A DNA stretch of 64,000 bases. It comes from Cyclina sinensis. Its lineage: Eukaryota > Mollusca > Bivalvia > Venerida > Veneridae. A program made the translations under genes and the position numbers. The stretch is taken from assembly GCA_012932295.1 (NCBI GenBank), contig JAAONU010000014.1, positions 33,697,977 through 33,761,976 of the forward strand, given 5' to 3'. Shown one piece after another: positions 1-56,124 of the stretch (position 1 is its first letter; every line of letters starts with the position of its first letter). The notes beneath the pieces are model-generated. The model made no database searches and was not told where the DNA came from. It saw only the letters and a list, made by a program, of their open reading frames with translations.

Positions 1-86
1 TCCCTGGTTGGATTCGAAACAACAACCTCTGGATCAGAAGTCCGGCACTCTAACCCATCGACCACTGCTCCTCTGGTCATAATAAA
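1..86 (-). repeat. tRNA-derived SINE head (cut by window edge)
   Basis: On the minus strand the sequence reads gcagtggtcgatgggttaga, then a B-box-like tttcgaatcc. This is a tRNA-like promoter arrangement but too degenerate for a tRNA gene. It aligns with the element near 1350, so both belong to one SINE family. Confidence 0.55.
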
Positions 87-1349
87 TTACAGGGTCATGG
101 ACAGTACACATTCATCATGTTGTCAAATGTCTTTTGTTAAAAGATAAAAATCATTGGTAAACTATGTAAAATGAAGGGTTTCACTTTTTTATGTTATCAT
201 TATAACACCTTGTACTCGAGTAACTGAGATGTTGATACTGTGTAAATTTTTGTCATTACTCTCATAGTTCAGAGTATTAAAAATTGAAAAAAAAAAAATT
301 TAGTTTTGTTTCTTTTAAACTCCCTTTTTTAACATAATATCAGCTAAATTTAGGATTCTTCACATCCTAAGGAAACAGCTTTCTGCACATTTGAAGGCAA
401 GCACTTTGAGGGATTTCATTACCTTTTAGTGTGCATAATTATCTTACTAACCCACAGTGTCTTTTCAAAAGTCAGCTTGACACTTCCAATATTGTAAGAA
501 TTATGACACTTTTTTCAACTAATTTTTGATAAAAAAAAAAAATAAAAAATTTCGTCACAGTGAAAGGTTTTTTGTTCATTACTTTTTTCTATAACAGTTA
601 TACTGCTTTCAACTAACCACCTGCCTCTTCTTACATTTTAACCATCTGCTTATGATCTTCTGTCAACATTTGAGCATGGTAAGGGGCATCTGTGTCTAAT
701 GGACACATTTCTAGTCTTGAGAGAACATTTAAGTGGGTCCCTCATTTAAGATCCATTCCAAATTAGAAATTCTTGGATAGATTGTCTAACAATGGATGCA
801 GTGTTACAAAGTACACCAGCCTTTTGTTGTAACAGTCCTTACAAGAGTCATGAACTTTTAGCGTCAACACTTTTAAAACAGTTACCAGCATTTATAACTT
901 CCATTTATTGCCATGCTAAGAATCCCACCTTTTATTAGCTCAGCTGTTTTTGAAGAAAACACCTAGGCATTATTATAGCTCCCTCAGTCTGTATCAGTGT
1001 CTGTGTCTATGTGCAAAAACTTTGACATTTTCAAATATCTCTGCCATTACTTCACATATTCTCTTCTTGCTCCTGTTTCATCTTCATAATGACACCTACA
1101 TAAATACTGCAAGTTATGTTACTCTGTCTTCTTTATTTTCAGTATTATGCCCCCTTTTCAACTTAGAAAATTCCTTAAAATTCAATATATTTAGCAACAT
1201 TGCTCCAGTGGGAGAATAGCATGTCTAACATGGCTCTTGTTACATATGGAAGACCACTTGAGGTGTAACCAAAAGCTGAAGATACAAGCAAGGAACGTTC
1301 ATTGCATACATCTGTGTAAATACAGGCTTACATGTCATCATCTAATCTC

Positions 1350-1560
1350 TAACTGCAGTGGTCAAGGAGTTAAAGCACTGGGCATCTGATCTGGAGCGGT
1401 AAGAATCCCACCTCGGGTGAGACTCTCCAGCTACTTTCTACATTCAGCACTTGACACAAGTACTGGTTTCAGTCAAGGTACTTGTCATTTAATGGGATTT
1501 ATATAAGTTGTAAGAACCTGGTTCCAAGTCAATGTAACAAGAATATATTTGAAGTGTACA
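1350..1560 (+). repeat. tRNA-derived SINE, same family as window start
   Basis: It begins gcagtggtcaaggagttaaa, matches the minus-strand copy at 1-86 base for base over much of the tRNA-like head, and continues with a tRNA-unrelated body ending near the tract ggttccaagtcaatgtaaca. The exact ends are not resolved. Confidence 0.5.
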
Positions 1561-1864
1561 CCTTGTGCTCCGGCTGAATTTCAGGACTTCTTAACCAGAA
1601 ACAAATGCCCTAAAATTGGAACTATCAATTCCTGACCATTCATACAATTAAGAAATAAAGTGTATCATCAGAAAACATGCATAACTTTGAAATATTTTTT
1701 ATTTTTCTGTATTATATGATGACATTGGTCAAAAACTATCTAAAATCCAATATTGCATTAACAACTAATAAACAATATGGCAGTCTTAAAAATTTACAAT
1801 ATATAATACATACAAATTACAATACAAATAGAAATGGATGCTTTTTATACACAGCCGTAAAAAA

Positions 1865-2010
1865 CTTCAATTCATGACATCATGTTGAAATTTGTTTGTG
1901 ACATCATGTTGACAACAAATTACAACATCATGATGACATAAAGTTGACATGTAACATTATGATGACAAAGTTGACATGTAACATTATGATGACATCAAGT
2001 TGACATAAGT
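1865..2010 (+). repeat. Degenerate 27-bp tandem repeat
   Basis: Copies of gttgacatgtaacattatga start at 1943 and 1970, with further diverged units on both sides built from gacatcatgttgac. It lies downstream of the receptor gene. Confidence 0.6.
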
Positions 2011-4835
2011 CTATGACACCAATATGACTGGCAGAGGAAAAACTTCTATCAAGCTAACCATGTTTTATTAGCCTGTCCCTACATAATGTCTGAAATGAAC
2101 TTGTCTATTTTTTAATGTGGGCAATTCCAATTCAGTGAATACTGTTTGAGTCTGCCCAAATTTTAGAAAAATGTAGCTGGGTAAAGGTTAAACTGAATAT
2201 CTTTTATTAGTGAGAGTTAACAGTGGGGCAAAAGTTAATGATCTTTACCTTTGAACTTGATGGCAAATCCAGCTTAAAAAATTTCTCTGGATCAAATGTC
2301 TTAATAAAATACTCTTCCAAACATAATAACTCAAACCCATGAGCACTTTGGTAGAGAAAAGCTGTAAGAAACATCAACTTGACTAAAATATAAACACGTT
2401 AACAAGATTTGATCATTCCTGGAAAGATACACTATAAAATAACAGCAGTAAAAACTCTGCAAAATACTTTATCAAAAAGTAAAAAAATTTGAAGATCTAA
2501 AAATGTTAAAGCACTTTTCTTTTTTAAAAGAGATAATGCAAAAAATTAAGCTTAACAATAGCTCCATAAATTACAAACAAACAATATTTACAGACTTTTA
2601 CATAGAAAATACTGATGTAAAATTTTGTAACAAGAACAGTTTTGTAAAAACATGGTACAAAAAATATTTTTGTAATTGTCAACACTGATTTTTCAAGGCC
2701 AATTTTTTACTTTAATACACCTTTCTGACAAAAAGCTGTTAGTTTATACACACAACTGACCGTCATATTTTGAATATATTAGTAATGATTGTCAAAATGA
2801 GGCACTTTTAGTATTTCCATTTGTCTTGACTAAAAATTATCATTAATAGATTTTAAGACAACTTCCCAGATCTCATTCTTCTAGTATTATGCTAGGATTA
2901 GAATATAAAAATTCATACTAAAAGAAATGATATCATAGAACAAAATAAAAGAATCCATACTTAAAATAAAGAGGAGAGATTTGTTAAGATAAACCACTTT
3001 AAATGTTTTAAATATAATTTTTCTACAAGCAAAATAAAATAGAAAAAATACAGTACTTTAATAACAGTAGAAGAAAGAAACATATTAAGGTATTTTGTGC
3101 ACCTGAAAACAACCATTTAGAAAACTGTGTGACACATTATTTGGATAGCTGTGTTTTTAACAAGACACACACACTATTTTTGTACAAGTTTTAATGGTGG
3201 TGACAGCTTTTGATATTTGAGTAACTACAGTTAAAAAATACTTGCACTTTACTTATCTAAATAAGACTTCATTGCAAAAGGTGTGGCAATTATAATAATG
3301 ACTTTAGGTCAAATAACTGAATATAAAAAGACTTCAAACAAAGTTAAGTTGAACAGAAAAAGAAAACCAACTGTAATTGGTCATCTGAGTAAAAAATGAT
3401 CCCATAAAAATAGAAGACACTAATAAACTAAACAATACAAGGGTTAATAAGCATGCAACATACAAGATGTTTTCAAATTTATGTAAGTCCTACAAATCAG
3501 GGTAGAAGGGAGTGGGACAGTACCTTTTAATGACTCGGCAAAGAAATTACCCTGTTAATACAACAAGCGAACATAGCATCACCAGATGTAATATTTGAAA
3601 TAAACTCTTCATGCCACTGAGACAAAAAACATTGGTATGACCTACGTAAAAACTTCAAACTTGACTGTATTATTTCACACAATACATAACACAATTTTTA
3701 TATGTCTCACCACTTAAGTATGTATCATATGTACTTAGACAGCTAAAATATTTGCTGAGGACATTTTTTTACATGTGTGTTTTGTAAATCATTGTTCAGG
3801 TCTGACATAACAAAGATTTTCATTTTAATCACCTGACAAAAGTCTTTCAAATAAGAACATTACTTATGGAAATATGCATACTCAAACAATCTATAAAATG
3901 CATACCAGCACTGAATGGCACTTTTTAATAACTATCTAAAGACACAAAAATCAAGTCTAATGGCACATCTCATAGTGAAGTAAGAACATACATGTATCAC
4001 TTATTAAAATTCTGTATGTGTGAAGAACATACAGGTATGCTTTTGAGAGAAAAATTTGGTTTGCATGAGAAAACAGCATTGATACATCATGTATCGGGTA
4101 ATACTGAACTTATAGGCATTCAAACAAGAATATTTCAGCAGTAGTAAGTAATACCAAATAAACAAAATAAAAAAAAATACTAGCAATAGCACAGAAAACA
4201 CAACAGAAAATGAAAGTAACATGATTTTACAATTAGATAATTGAAAAATATAGATCATTTTATCTTAAGAAACATATTCTTTAAGTAAAGCTATGCTACA
4301 TCTTTCCATTAAATGGAATGGAAACTACTAATCCCTAATAAAGCAAAATAAGAAGAGAAAAAAACATATAAGAATTTAATGGTCCAAATCATCAAATAAA
4401 CACAGTCATAACTGAACCAAATATATGCTACTGAAGTTTATGGCATATGAATAAAGAGACATCTTTTGGCTTCAAAATATTAAGTTATTTTATTTCTTCT
4501 CCTCTTACAGAGGTAAGGCACACAAATATAAAGTTTATCCCTGAAAACCAAAGTAAAATTAGAAAACACGAAACAGGAATTACAAACCGTTCAAAATAAA
4601 ATTCACCATCTACTTAAAACACTGGAATACTTTTTAAATAAGAAAAAAAAATCATCATTCAATATCATTTTTAAGGCACACTTTCTGCACAGAATTGTCC
4701 AAAACAGAAATATCAAAGGTAAAGATTGGTCAGGATGTCTTTATCCAAGCTATTACAAAGCAGTAGTTTGAGTTTTTAAGAAAAGTAACAGAGGCACACT
4801 TTCTTGAAACGTTGATTCATAACTGAACTGTTTAG

Positions 4836-4841
4836 TTTATT
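4836..4841 (-). terminator. Candidate poly(A) signal AATAAA for the VEGFR-like gene
   Basis: The minus strand reads AATAAA about 460 bp downstream of the stop codon. Another exact copy is at 4489-4494. In DNA this AT-rich either may be chance, so the 3' UTR end is not fixed. Confidence 0.25.
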
Positions 4842-5302
4842 TGTTGCCTTGCCTCACTTCCAATCATGGGTCTGAAAACATGTATATGGACACAATCCAT
4901 TGTCAAAAGATGAATGCCTCTTTTCCTGAATTTCTAACTGTAGATAATCTAGTATTCTGTGACCTTGCACAGTTCAACCTAAAATTTTGATTATTTCACA
5001 TATGCACTACCTTAAAATTCACATGCCTTATCACACTGATTAATGCTAACACATACCTTTTAGGGGGACAGTACCCTTTCATATACTAGACTGAAGCATT
5101 AAGCATGATCTCTCTTTGGTATGAAACAGTACTTTGGAGTTTTTACATTATCTCATATTGCACTAACTCCTATTAATACAGACTAATTTGTATGCTGATT
5201 TGATCTTGGATCAGATGCACATAAGAAAATGTATAAATGAAACAATTTTTGCAATGACCTTGAAGTAATGACCTTGGACTTAAATGAGGATACAACCTTT
5301 TT

Positions 5303-47487
<42,185 letters not shown>

Positions 47488-49369
47488 CTGGAAAATAAAA
47501 GGTATTTCTCTTAACAGGTATAAAACAGAACTCTCTTGTTTTGTTTTGAAACAGATGTATATATATCTGTCTGAAACAGACAACAGGTGACACATTTATC
47601 TACTTGAATTGTCTTTTTTTGCCAGAAAAAGAAAAGTGGCAATTTTTATATATATATATCTGCAACAGATCAAAGATGACAATGTCATTCAAAGAGACAA
47701 CAGATGAATGTTTTGTCTTAAAGTTTCTGGAGAAAAAAAAACCCCACAGTTGTTTGTCTTAGAAGACATAATGTGTTTCACTGAAAGCTGCATTAATAAT
47801 GTAAGTCATCAAATGTGTTTGATAAAGGCATTTAATATGACAGTCATATTGTTGTGACTAACAGTGGTTTATGATATGGAGTCACCATACTGTATAAAAA
47901 AAATATATAAAAAAAATACTTATACAAATAATCAGACCCATTTTGAATAAGAACTTTATAATCAGTAGATATAGGTGTAAACAACATTGTGACTAAAAAA
48001 GGCAACACATGATCAAAGACTTATGTTTGACTATACTGAGTCTGCCAGTACAATGTCTGGACAAACATGGAATGTGGGGAGGAAACAGGTCTTTCGAAAT
48101 CTGAAATTTGGGAAATTAGGCTTTTTGGAAAGCTGTATAGAACATCGTGCTTTTCAGAAAACTGTCACAATATGATTAAATGTTTGCATCATGAGAGGAC
48201 AAAAACGCCTACTCACTATTATGCACACAGGCACTGATCTGATTACAAACAGACACAATTGTGTAACCTGCAAAATGATGGAGCAAGTCTGAAAAAATGT
48301 TACCAGATGTTTGCCTAACATAATTGAGCACTTGAAAATGATAGTTCCTGACAGTGATTCTGAGAAAACATGCGGAAAAAGACATGGAACGAGGGTAATT
48401 TCTATGAGAAGTCAGATGCAGTGTGCTGTGTGTGATAACTCAAAGAAATGAATTCTCTTGGCCACACAAGAAGGAACCTAAGACAATACTTAGATAAGAG
48501 ACTGATTAGTGACTGGATACTTTACAACCAATAAAATTTAAACTCTGCATGTGAATTCAATAAAACTCAATTTTTTCTGTATTAATTGCTGAAATTCTAA
48601 AGACTAAAATGAACAACCAGAATATGAAATCATATATAAATGAACCACATTTCACTGAATCAATGAAATCTAAAACTCTGTATAAAACAACTAAGTATTT
48701 TGGATGAATTTGACTTTGCTGAGGCTCCATTCTGCTACCATGGAAAAATTATCAATGGGTCAATATTTGGACAGCAACTGCCCATGAGGTTTTGAAAAAT
48801 TATCATAAACAGACTAGAAACACTCTTGCTGTTCATTTTTCCATCACAAAATTTTGATGTGATAACACTGAAAAATCATCTGACAGGTTTATTTTACTCT
48901 CTTGTAATAAGTTCCCTGGCATAATATTAACACATCATGATATTTTCACAAACAAGGCTCTATTCAGGAACACAGTTTATCAAAGAAACATCAAGAAGGT
49001 AAAAAGAAATGCAGAAAAATATACAGAAAAAAACATGTGAATAATTATTTAATCAGAATTTTCCTACTATATAAATTGAACAGACAGAAAATTCTGCTTG
49101 GAAACACTCCAGCTCCTGTTGAATCATAAAAAGTAGAAATTATCATGTTTATGTTGTATGGATGTTTCAAATAATCCATTCTGGAGTATCCCTGGTAATT
49201 TCAATAAGCCTGGAAGATTAATGGCATGCTGCTAGTGAAGAAATCTTTTATTATACCATAATATTGTATGTGGTTTGTGTCCACAGGTGATTTCATGTTA
49301 TGTGTAACAAATATTCTTCTTGTAACAAAGATGACTGAATAATGAACCTTAAATAATTTTCCACCTTGT
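47488..49369. other. Upstream intron, non-repetitive part
   Basis: No exon with initiator methionine and hydrophobic signal sequence followed by a phase 1 donor was found by eye on the minus strand. AT-rich unique sequence with short at-runs. Confidence 0.5.
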
Positions 49370-50065
49370 AATGCCCCCGAAGGAAGGCATATAGTTTTTG
49401 AACTGTCTGTCTGTCAGTCCGGACGTCCGTCTGTCTGTCCGAAAACTTTAACATTGTCCATAACTTCCTTATTAGTAAGTGGATTTACTTCATACTTAGA
49501 TACAATATCCCTTTGGACAAGACCTTTCCACTGACCTATATTTATTTGACCTTGGCCACTAAATGACCTTCACCTTGAAGATCCAATTGTCCAAAAACTT
49601 TAACATTGACCATAACTTCCTTATTAGTAAGTGGATTTACTTCATACTTGGTCACAACATTCCTTTGGACAAGACCTTCCCACTGACTTATATTTATTTG
49701 ACCTTGACTCCTGAATGACCTTCACCTTGAAGATCCAATTGTCCAAAAAACTTTAACATTGACCATAACTTTTTTATTAGTAAGTGGATTTACTTTATAC
49801 TTGGACACAACACCCTGTTGGAGAAGACCTTCTCAATGACTTATATTTATTTGACCTTGACCCCTGAATGACCTTTACCTTGAAGATCCTATTGTCCAAA
49901 AACTTTAACATTAGCCATAACCTCCTTATTAGAAAGTCGATTAACTTCATACTTGGACACAACACCCCTGTGGACAAGACCTTCCCACTGACCTATATTT
50001 ATTTGACCTTGACCCTTGAATGACTGGTCTTCAGCCCAAAGTCAAAGCACCACTTCGGGGGCATT
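49370..50065. mobile_element. 696-bp TIR element with four 152-bp internal repeats
   Basis: Perfect 13-bp TIRs, aatgcccccgaag (49370-49382) and its complement (50053-50065), enclose a tctgtctgtc/ccgtccg stretch and four units whose aaaactttaaca phrase starts at 49442, 49594, 49747 and 49899. Units contain ttatttgaccttg and ccttgaagatcc. No target duplication is obvious. Confidence 0.75.
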
Positions 50066-50127
50066 GTCATCTTACAGTGACATTTCTTGTTTTGTTCTTT
50101 CTTTCTAATTAAATTTAATTATCATTG

Positions 50128-50372
50128 GTACCAGTTGCCCATAGTTATTTCAGGTTTTGGGGGATTATAAAGTGCAAGATACAGAATGCATCCCATTCCA
50201 AAGACACCTTTGGTTCTTTTCAATGCTCAGTGTATAGCACTGATAAGCGAGACCTCGGTTAAACATCTCATTTGAAAGACAATATGTAATGTAAGTAGAG
50301 GAGCTGGAGATTAAACTCATGACCCTCTATTACCAGTCCAGTGTGTTACCAGTCTGGACCACTGATCCACCC
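50128..50372 (-). repeat. tRNA-derived SINE, diverged copy
   Basis: It shares tagtgcaagatacag-like text, catcccattcca, ctcagtgtatagcactgata and the tRNA-like head (plus-strand ttaccagtccagtgtgttac) with the copy at 31044-31325. The B-box is eroded. Confidence 0.6.
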
Positions 50373-52440
50373 TGTGTTGTGTGCTTCAATTGTATTCAAT
50401 ACACTATGACATTAATCTGAAAGAACCAGAACTGTAATTTTATCTGCCAAAAAGAGCCGTGAACTACCTACAAACAAGCCAGGCTGCAAACTGTACACAC
50501 CTTTTACAGCACGCCATGTTACTTGCCACTGTCATGTGACCATATACAAGACCATTTGATCATAATAAAGCAATCAATCATACAAATATTTTGCCATTAT
50601 TCTGTTACTGATTTGAAGTTATAAAACTACCCATTAACAAAACTATAACGTTATGGCCAATTTATGCAAATATTTGCACCAAGCATAGACAACTTTCTTA
50701 AAAGAAAATTTGCTGTTTATTTTCACTTATAACTTAACTATGTTAATGAATGTCAACAGATACAAAAACACCTACTTTCATTTTCTGAAACCACTCAACA
50801 ATTGCCTGGTTCTAGTCAAAGATGCTAATTTGCATACATAAGTTATTTTTAGAAACAAAGTCTTATTTACAGGACCTGAAAAATTTAGCACCGATAAGTA
50901 TTCTCAAAAGATCGTACTTAATACTCTGTATTTTTTACAGCTTTTTCTCAGTATTGGAAAGGTTTTGATGACCACGGTTCCGAATATGTTTTTGTCTATA
51001 AATTTCTGAATGAATATAATTATATTTTGAATGATCCACTGTTGTTGTCTACGTCACATATTCAAAATTGATCATGTGACACTGATGACTGGTTTCACTG
51101 ATACTGGCCAAGGGGGTTCCGCATTTTCTGAAGCAATTTATATCATAAAATATTTTTGATAATTTATTCCTGATGATATCTCAAGCACATCTTGCCATCC
51201 ACGAAAAAATAACTATGCATGATAGGGTGTTGATATTTTCTATCATTCTAGAGTTCTTCTTTGGTTTATTTTTTATGATGAATCTGGCCAGAATTATAAC
51301 TTTAAGTATTTACCATTATCATGTGCTAAAAAAGAAATGGTTACAATATGAAAGTCCTAAAACTGATACAGAAAAATTTAGAAAATATTTAAATACATAC
51401 TGGTATATATATTTATAATCTTGCTCATTTTCAGCCCAATTAAACTTGTGTAGGCAACAGTTACTAACAGGATTGGGGAGGTAACTCTGCATAAGCAGAG
51501 CACTAACTTGAACCCCAATGTCCACTGTCAGAGAAAGTAAAACATGTTTTGTAAATCAGCCATACCTCACTGAAAATTTACCTAAGCATGACATGCAAAA
51601 GACATGCAACACCACACTTGCTTCATGATTCTTATCAAGCTTCATTAAAATCCTAAGTTCAGGTTGACTACATGACAAACGGTGTGAACTTAATTTTTCT
51701 ATATAATTCTGGAACAAATTGAGATGTTAACTGACTAAACTGTTCAAATTTCATTACTACACTGACCATTTTAACAATACATGTATTTAATGAATCATTT
51801 TAACCAACATAATTGTTCAAATTTGACTATTTCTGGATTAATTTGTATACATATCATTATAGATGACATGCTAACGTTCAACAACTGAATGTTCACCTTG
51901 GACTATTTGTAGACAATTTTGTCTATATATTGACCTTTATAACTGACAATTGTTCTCATTTGACTATTTTCTGACAAATTTGTCTACATAATGGACCAGT
52001 CAACTGTCAGTTATGTTATTTTATACAGAGCATGAAATAAGCTCATTCTAAAGGAAAATCTGTGAAAAAGGATGCAGATAAACTTGAATGTAGTTATTTT
52101 TTGTAACGCCATGATACTGAAAAAGACTTCAGATCAACAACAAACATGATTTATTTAAACATGATTCCTTAACCTAATTTTTACAAAAATTAGCTATGAA
52201 ATTAACCTGATTCTTTTGTTTACTGATAAATATTTCAGGTAACATCTTTATATCATAATATCGTAGTTATACACCCTCAGGCAGACTGGCGTTTCTTGGA
52301 ATCTGTAGTTCTAAGTATTGAATATCAGCCTCAAACTTACTAAAGTTTATGCTTTTTAATTACCAAGATCAATTATCTAGAGTAGATTGCTACACAATAT
52401 AACTTGAAATGTTAAAGTTTTGAGGTTTACTGTTCATTCC
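50373..52440. other. Upstream region without recognised features
   Basis: AT-rich. No exon, RNA gene or clear repeat was seen. Confidence 0.5.
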
Positions 52441-52448
52441 AACTTGAT

Positions 52449-52990
52449 GCATTTGTGTATAAGGCACACCCCTTACAAGGACTATCTAACATTTGTGTAT
52501 AAGGCACACCCCTTACAAGTACAATCTAGCAATTGTGTATTAGGCACACCCCTTACAAGGACTCTATAGCATTTGTGTATAAGGCACACTCCTTACAAGG
52601 ACTATCTAACATTTGTGTATACGGCACACCCCTTACAAGGACTATCTAACATTTGTGTATAAGGCACACCCCTTACAAGTACAATCTAGCAATTGTGTAT
52701 TAGGCACACCCCTTACATGGACTCTATAGCATTTGTGCATAATGCACACCCCTTATATGGCCTATCTAGCAATTGTGTAACAGGCACACCCTTTACAACC
52801 ATGTATAAGGCACACCCCTTACATGGACTATCTAGCAACTGTGTATAAGGCACACCACTTACAAAACCTATCTAGCATTTGTCTTTAAGGCACACCCCTT
52901 ATCAGTCTTATCTAGCCATTGTGTATAAGGCACACTCCCTTACAAGGCCTATCTAGCATTTGTGTATTAGACACACCCCTTACATGGACT
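52449..52990 (+). repeat. 40-bp tandem repeat with 160-bp higher-order structure
   Basis: The phrase ggcacac recurs at 52463 and then every 40 bp to 52703, with further diverged units to about 52970 and one shortened unit near 52783-52809. Variants recur every fourth unit: acaatctagcaattgtgtat appears at 52521 and 52681. Confidence 0.92.
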
Positions 52991-55680
52991 GACTATCTGG
53001 TGGATTTCTGACCTTTATCAGTAAGATCTGGAAACTAAAAGATATCATTTGATGTCTTAAAATGTCTTCTATTAATTAAGGAATTAAAATTCAAACACTT
53101 ATGTTTACAGTCATATAAAAGCTTACTGAAGATTTATAGAAAGTTGTTGCCCTGCTGGGTGAAGCTGCTTTTACTTTTTGACAAATGCAGACCATGACTA
53201 GTGTGCATATCCCAGCTGTCTGATCATGGTCTGCACTGTTTGCTGTGAAGTCAAAAGGTTTCAGGTAATACTATAAGAACCATATATAAGTATGCTTTAA
53301 CTGAATGTCTGACTAGTTCATTCAAGAAACTAAGCAGCACTTCTGCATTAAAAGTCAAACCAAATGAGATGCAACTCTCATCATTTTGTATCTTTCAATT
53401 ATAATATAAGACAAAATGTAAATTCAACCCATCTCTATAATGTACAACATTGTTAACAGAGTAGACAATGTGACATGTTTAATATCAAAGAATACAGTAT
53501 CTTAAAGCAGAGGTATATAAAAAACAGATCTCAGGTTACATCTAAATCTGACCTAGTTTTGCTCCATGTTGTATAGAGTCACATTTTCAGTTCACATCAT
53601 TCAAAGCTTTAAAAATTCAACCCACAGTACCCACCAACAATTACATGACACTGTCCCTTCCTTGGACCTTTCCCCCAAAAAAATATATATATACACTACA
53701 CAGACATGCCACTCTAATGTGAAGTGAAAATATATTGTAGTTAAATGTAATTTTCTCTACATTTTAATTTTCTTTCAGAATATTTCTATATATTGTTTTA
53801 GTCTGGGTATATTCTTAAATTGATTCCAGATTTAAGATACAGCACTGCAGTATAATCTTATGGTCTAAAAATATTTTCAAGTGATGTCTTGAGCAAAATA
53901 TATTTCAATCTTCTAAAAATGTCTTCTATAAAACACTGGAAATATAAACACCAGTATCTACATCAAAAGCATAACTAATGTTTTTCTCTAGACCTGCAAC
54001 AATGTTTTCCATTCAATTCCATATCTTTATCCCTGTAGACTTCAAATGGCCCCCCTAATCAAATTTAAAATACCTGAAAAACCTTTTAATTGCAAGCAAA
54101 GAGCCAAAACGGCGCCAGGTAAATTCAATGTCAATTTTCCAAAACTCCAGACGTAACCCATTTCAGAACGGACAGATTTCTAAAACAGAGCATGGATTGT
54201 TTGCACACATATCATAGGTAGCTCAAGATTATGATGCTATTTTGAAATTGCAAAAACCTCTCTGACTGAAGCTTGTTACAAATTCCTCCCAGTCATGAAC
54301 AACTTTCTTCTCATAACTGTGTTAATGTTTTTTTTCTGTGAAAATTATAACATCTAGTGTTCTGGTACAATTTATGGAAGACTCTAGCAAAGAATACAAT
54401 TAACATTTGCAACTTCCAACTTTTGTTGCAAACTGTGAGGAATGGCCTTACAAACTGACTGACCACTTGCAAACTTCCCTTGATTTCATATATACTTTCG
54501 CTTATGCCATGACCTTCAACTGCAAAAGCAACTTTGACCTTGCCCTAAATGACGAAAATTATGATCAGATGTCTTCCTACATCAAGTTTTGTTCTTAGTT
54601 TAGTTTATTCCTTATTACTTTAAATTTTAAGATGGGCCATGTCATTTTGTTGTTGTTGTTGTTGTTTTTTAACACCATTAGGCACGCTCATAAAATGACA
54701 CACTCTAAGTATATTCTAGGTTTTTCAGTAAAATATTTATCAACACACATTTAACATCTTCAGAAGCTTTATAAGTTTTTTTGTTTTTTTACAGTACTAT
54801 TATGGAACAATCTCTGCAAAAAAAAAAAAAATAATAATAACTGTAACAGAGCAACAAAACTTTGTTTTTTTTACAAAATACAAAGAGAATCAGCAGTTTA
54901 CTGTACTTTAAGAAGTCAACCTGTCTACAAAATTTCATGTAAACAAAGATGTTATGGTATCAAGCTATCATATCTGTTTATAAATGCAAAGAAACTGCAG
55001 AATGCACATTCCAGTTCTGTATACGCCCTTGATGTACTGCCTCAGACTGCAGACACAGAATCAATTATCTTGAGTTTCTACACGAAGTTCCCTTCCCTAT
55101 CAAAACTTACAAGAATAGACTGACAAACATCCATTATAAAGCATTACGCCCATATCATCTAAACTGTATCTATTATTTCTCTTCATTCCTTGCATTTTAA
55201 GAATCCCTGATAGTATACTAATATTTATCATAACTTTGTTTGGAAAGATATTCTATATGATGTATTTGTAAGTCGTTTTGAAGAAAATTAAAAAAAAAAA
55301 AACCTTGAGTTTAATTGAAAGGAACAAATTATGCCATAATTTGTATCGGGATAAAAACTCATTGCACTAAAAATGTTACCTCATGTCCTCCAAAATCCAT
55401 CTTATCGACAGTTCAGAAATTTGTCTGGAAACAGGACTATTACCTTTGACACAGTCACTCAAATTTGATGCATATTTTATCAATTATTCATCTGTTGTAA
55501 CATAACAATACCCTAAAACCAGGTAACTTACTACATACATGTAAAGAAAGAAGTACTTGCTGCATTCAGTATATTCAGGGCCTTAATTGAGAGGGAATGG
55601 ACTCCTTATCTATCGCAAGAAAAACCAAAATATGCTGTCGCGCGTTCACCTGTATATCCTATAACTGAAAATTGATCGAT
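52991..55680. other. Upstream region, mostly unique
   Basis: It holds a hairpin gcagaccatga...tcatggtctgc (53188-53236), short at and gtt microsatellites (53687, 54648-54667) and poly-A/T runs. No exon was found. Confidence 0.5.
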
Positions 55681-56100
55681 AATTATCTATATCGAACACA
55701 TAGCGGAAAGTTGACATGTAATGCTCGCAGTTTACAAAAACATCGGTATTTTTTCAATAATGGGCTAATTTTCAAAATTTGAAAGAAGAGGAAACATTGA
55801 CCGTTTTTATTTCTATTTTTTTACTTCCATAACGAAAGTTTTTCTTAAAAGCCAACGAGTAAAAGACGACAACTCTTTTTTGGGTAATTATCTATCATTG
55901 GTTAGCGGTAAGTTGGCATGCAATGCTCACACCTAGTTTACAAAAACATTGGTATTTTTTTGTCAAAAATGGGCCAATATTAAAATCAAAAATTTGCAAG
56001 AATGAAGAAACATTGACCTTTTTATAATACGATATCTATTTTTTACTTCAACAACAGAAGTTTTCTTTGCAAGCAGACAAGTAAACAAAAACAACTTAAT
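55681..56100 (+). repeat. Diverged ~205-bp direct duplication
   Basis: Both halves contain aattatctat, a(a/t)agttg(a/g)catg, agtttacaaaaacat and aaacattgacc, offset by about 205 bp. An (att)n microsatellite follows at 56103-56124. Confidence 0.65.
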
Positions 56101-56124
56101 ATGTTATTATTATTATTATTATTA

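Larger units (their letters stand above)
1..5302. other. 3' UTR and downstream flank of the VEGFR-like gene
   Basis: No credible coding exon was seen on either strand. It holds the 3' UTR of unknown length, two tRNA-derived SINE fragments near the distal end, and a short 27-bp-period repeat around 1940-2000. The rest is unique AT-rich sequence with poly-A/T runs. Confidence 0.6.
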
